Below are positions 6,286-8,596 of a DNA stretch of 8,596 bases, in pieces. This DNA is from Methylococcaceae bacterium UBA4132 (lineage in GTDB: Bacteria; Pseudomonadota; Gammaproteobacteria; Methylococcales; Methylomonadaceae), in the NCBI GenBank assembly GCA_002380945.1, contig DFWO01000128.1:1-8596 (forward strand). The letters run 5' to 3'. Position 1 is the first letter of the stretch. Every line of letters begins with the position of its first letter. The translations under genes and the position numbers were made by a program. The notes beneath the pieces are model-generated. The model was not told where the DNA came from. It did no database searches and saw only the letters and a program-made list of their open reading frames with translations.

Positions 6286-6705
6286 ATGTTGGAAACGCAT
6301 GATTTAAAAAATGCAGGTTTAAAGGTCACGTTACCACGGATTAAAATTCTGCAAATCCTAGAAAAACAACTTGATAAACGCCATTTGACAGCAGAACAAG
6401 TCTATAAAATTCTGCTCAGTGAAGATGAAGATATAGGCTTGGCAACCGTTTATCGTGTATTAACGCAATTTGAAGCGGCAGGCTTGGTGACGCGCCACCA
6501 TTTTGATGGCGGCAATTCTATTTTTGAATTGGCAAATAGTCATCATCACGATCATATTCTGTGCATGAAATGTGGCAAAGTGGATGAATTTACTGATGAA
6601 TCCATTGAAGCTCGCCAGAAAGACATTGCCGAAAAATTAGGTTATGAATTAACTGACCATAGCCTTTATTTATATGGTTTTTGCCCCGCGTGCCGAAAAT
6701 CTTAA
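6286..6705 (+). CDS. fur: Ferric uptake regulator Fur
   Basis: Fur is a dimeric, Fe(II)-responsive repressor of iron uptake genes. The 139-residue protein follows E. coli Fur along its whole length. It has AGLKVTLPRIKIL (10-22), the DNA-recognition segment GLATVYRVLTQFEAAGLVTR (51-70), the metal-binding HHHDH (86-90), the zinc-site cysteines C93 and C96 (CMKC), IEARQ (107-111) and HSLYLYG (125-131). The C-terminus ends soon after CPAC (C133, C136), a second CxxC, and lacks the His-rich tail of E. coli Fur. The ATG at 6286 follows AGGAG (6277-6281) with a tight 4-bp gap. TTG at 6289 would give better spacing but would remove only one residue. It is divergent from bamE and 24 bp upstream of lolC, so co-transcription with lolC is possible. 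Confidence 0.97.
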   Translation: MLETHDLKNAGLKVTLPRIKILQILEKQLDKRHLTAEQVYKILLSEDEDIGLATVYRVLTQFEAAGLVTRHHFDGGNSIFELANSHHHDHILCMKCGKVDEFTDESIEARQKDIAEKLGYELTDHSLYLYGFCPACRKS

Positions 6706-6729
6706 TTACCCTTACTTCTCAGACACTTC

Positions 6730-7977
6730 ATGTTTAAACCCCTTATTTTTTATATCGGCTTGCGTTATACGCGGGCTAAACGTCGAACGCAGTTTATTTC
6801 TTTTGTCACTCTCGCGTCTGTGTTAGGTATTGCCTTAAGCGTTACTGCACTCATTACTGTGTTATCAGTGATGAATGGTTTTGTCGGCAAAATCAGCGAG
6901 CGTATGCTCAGCATGACTTCCCATGCCACTATTACAGGTCTATATGGTCAGTTAGAAAACTGGCAAACCCTAGAACAGCAATTAAAAAATTACCCGCATA
7001 TTCAAGGCACCGCGCCTTTTATTAATGGGCAAGTGATGATTAATGCTGACCGCCGTGTAAATGGCACGATGGTGAGCGGTATTTTGCCCGACTATGAATC
7101 GCGTGTATCCGAAATAGCCGATAAAATGAAAATGGGCAAATTATCGAATTTAGTCGCGGGTGAATATGGCATTGTGCTAGGGCTAGAGCAAGCGAATTAT
7201 CTAGGTGTCACGGTCGGTGATAAAATTACTCTTATTAGTCCACAAGTGAATTCTACTCCTGCGGGTGTTGTGCCTAGAATGCGCCGATTTACTATCGTCG
7301 GTATATTTCAAGTGGGTATGTATGAATACGACCGCAACATGGCGTTAATTCACATTGATGATGCGGCTAAATTGTTTCGTTTAGAAAATAATGTTTCTGG
7401 GCTACGCATCAAAATGGATGATTTATTAAACGCACCGCAAATCACTATGGGATTGGCGAAAACCTTTGCAGGTAATTATTCAGTCAGTGACTGGACGATG
7501 GCACATGATAATTTTTTCCAAGCGATTAAAATGGAAAAAAAAGTGATGTCGATTATTCTGCTGCTCATGGTTGCCGTCTCGGCGTTTAACATCGTCTCCA
7601 CGCTCATCATGGTCGTCACCGATAAACGTAGCGACATCGCCATTCTAAAAACGCAAGGGCTAACCTCCGCGTCGGTGATGGGTATTTTTATGGTATTAGG
7701 CACTGTCATTGGGTTATTCGGTACGATACTGGGTGTTATCTGCGGCGTATTACTCGCCCTCAATGTGCCTGAACTGGTGAGTGGTATCGAAAAATTATTC
7801 AATGTGAAATTCTTAAATGCGCAAATTTATTACATTAGCGAATTACCCTCAGAACTGATGTGGACAGATGTGTGGGCAACCGCTGGCATGGCATTTTTAT
7901 TGTCCCTGCTCGCTACCATTTACCCCGCTTGGCAAGCCGCCAAAGTCAACCCAGCCGAGGTACTGCGTTATGAATAA
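6730..7977 (+). CDS. lolC: LolC-type permease of the lipoprotein-releasing ABC transporter
   Basis: This inner-membrane subunit of LolCDE extracts outer-membrane lipoproteins and hands them to LolA. The 415-residue length is usual. It has an N-terminal segment FYIGLRYTRAKRRTQFISF (7-25), a first membrane helix at about 23-49, a large periplasmic domain at about 50-268, and three further helices at about 272-296, 316-344 and 382-400. AFNIVSTLIMVV (285-296) and the cytoplasmic coupling segment DKRSDIAILKTQG (298-310) are strongly conserved. The end, YPAWQAAKVNPAEVLRYE, matches the family. LolC, LolE and single-permease LolF are hard to separate without the rest of the operon; the position directly upstream of lolD argues for LolC or LolF. 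No good ribosome-binding site is seen. The end overlaps lolD. Confidence 0.92.
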   Translation: MFKPLIFYIGLRYTRAKRRTQFISFVTLASVLGIALSVTALITVLSVMNGFVGKISERMLSMTSHATITGLYGQLENWQTLEQQLKNYPHIQGTAPFINGQVMINADRRVNGTMVSGILPDYESRVSEIADKMKMGKLSNLVAGEYGIVLGLEQANYLGVTVGDKITLISPQVNSTPAGVVPRMRRFTIVGIFQVGMYEYDRNMALIHIDDAAKLFRLENNVSGLRIKMDDLLNAPQITMGLAKTFAGNYSVSDWTMAHDNFFQAIKMEKKVMSIILLLMVAVSAFNIVSTLIMVVTDKRSDIAILKTQGLTSASVMGIFMVLGTVIGLFGTILGVICGVLLALNVPELVSGIEKLFNVKFLNAQIYYISELPSELMWTDVWATAGMAFLLSLLATIYPAWQAAKVNPAEVLRYE

Positions 7978-8596
7978 ACAGCCTATTATTTTGCAATGCA
8001 AAAAATTGAAAAAAAGTTATCAAGGCGAACTGGATGTTGAAGTCTTAAAAGGCGTGGACTTAGCCATCACTGCTGGCGAACGTGTCGCTATCATGGGTGT
8101 GTCGGGTTCAGGTAAAAGCACCTTAATGCACTTACTAGGTGGGTTGGATAAACCGACCAGCGGTGAAGTCATTTTGGATGGCGTTAATCTAAATCAAGTT
8201 AGCTCGACTAAACTGGCACAACTCCGCAATAAATCGCTAGGCTTTATTTATCAATCGCATCATCTGCTGGGTGAATTTACCGTATTGGAAAATGTTGCCA
8301 TGCCGTTGCTGATTGCCCAATTATCAGTCAAAGAAGCAAAACAGCGAGCCATTGCATTATTAGAACGTGTCGGTTTAGGGCATCGTATCGAACACAAGCC
8401 CAGCGAATTATCAGGCGGAGAACGCCAACGTGCCTCTATCGCCAGAGCCTTAATTAATAAACCTAACGTGATACTGGCTGACGAACCAACAGGCAATCTG
8501 GACAGTAAAACTGCCGATTCGGTTTATCAGCTCATGCTGGAGTTAAATCAAGAACTGAATATCAGTTTTCTGGTCGTCACGCATGACCATAGCTTA
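7970..8596 (+). CDS. lolD: LolD, ATPase of the lipoprotein-releasing transporter (3' end outside window)
   Basis: LolD powers LolCDE by ATP hydrolysis on the cytoplasmic face. The first 209 codons are present; the family is about 230 residues, so only the C-terminal tail is missing. All nucleotide-binding motifs are visible: Walker A GVSGSGKST (43-51), the Q-loop Q95 in FIYQSHHLL, the signature LSGGERQR (147-154), Walker B VILADE (167-172), the D-loop at GNLD (175-178) and the switch histidine H205 in VVTHD. The HHLL after the Q-loop and HLLGGLD (54-60) are typical of LolD. The ATG at 7970 lies inside the end of lolC, sharing ATGAATAA (8 bp), so the two are translationally coupled. The gene is open to the last base. 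Confidence 0.95.
   Translation, partial: MNKQPIILQCKKLKKSYQGELDVEVLKGVDLAITAGERVAIMGVSGSGKSTLMHLLGGLDKPTSGEVILDGVNLNQVSSTKLAQLRNKSLGFIYQSHHLLGEFTVLENVAMPLLIAQLSVKEAKQRAIALLERVGLGHRIEHKPSELSGGERQRASIARALINKPNVILADEPTGNLDSKTADSVYQLMLELNQELNISFLVVTHDHSL

Noticed and set aside
8260..8496. A 78-codon minus-strand frame opposite lolD
   Set aside because: It is antisense to a region encoding all conserved LolD motifs and has no recognisable protein features.
1..8596. CRISPR array, tRNA, rRNA, toxin-antitoxin or phage defence genes
   Set aside because: No regularly spaced repeats, cloverleaf-type sequence or defence-type protein was seen; all larger frames have ordinary envelope, regulator or fimbrial assignments.

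Overview
This is a low-GC gammaproteobacterial chromosome segment. The divergent bamE/fur pair, the lipoprotein-sorting genes lolC-lolD and the close match of Fur to the enterobacterial protein support that class. The AT-rich composition together with IS5-type elements and palindromic repeats would suit a free-living lineage such as a methanotroph or a sulfur oxidiser of the Thiotrichales. That finer placement is inference only.

Layout from left to right. Positions 1-260 hold the end of an IS5-type insertion sequence, with the first 28 codons of its transposase on the minus strand. A 126-bp non-coding element with perfect 17-bp inverted ends abuts it, and the two share a TAA. Positions 261-511 are non-coding and carry a large palindromic repeat with a T-run on the minus strand, placed where it would end the fimbrial transcript. 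Positions 512-5511, all on the minus strand, form a chaperone-usher fimbrial locus. In transcription order it has an outer-membrane usher of the TcfC/CooC (CS1/CFA-I, alternate or alpha) type, a first fimbrial subunit, a second paralogous subunit, and a PapD-like periplasmic chaperone. A strong intrinsic terminator lies between the two subunits. A 450-bp AT-rich gap separates usher and first subunit and may contain a small MITE-like element. Positions 5641-6159 encode BamE (minus strand). Positions 6286-8596 (plus strand) encode Fur, LolC and the first 209 residues of LolD, which runs off the window.

How the genes work together. Subunits and chaperone carry Sec signal peptides. The chaperone would hold subunits in the periplasm and pass them to the usher, which assembles them outside the cell. 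BamE belongs to the BAM complex that inserts beta-barrels such as the usher, and LolCD releases lipoproteins such as BamE from the inner membrane, so the neighbourhood is rich in envelope-biogenesis genes. The fimbrial locus looks like an accessory block set between conserved genes and mobile DNA. No large two-domain tip adhesin is visible. The most unusual points are the gene order, the cysteine-containing twin subunits separated by a terminator, and a tandem duplication inside the usher barrel. I found no CRISPR array, tRNA, rRNA or wholly unrecognised multi-gene system.
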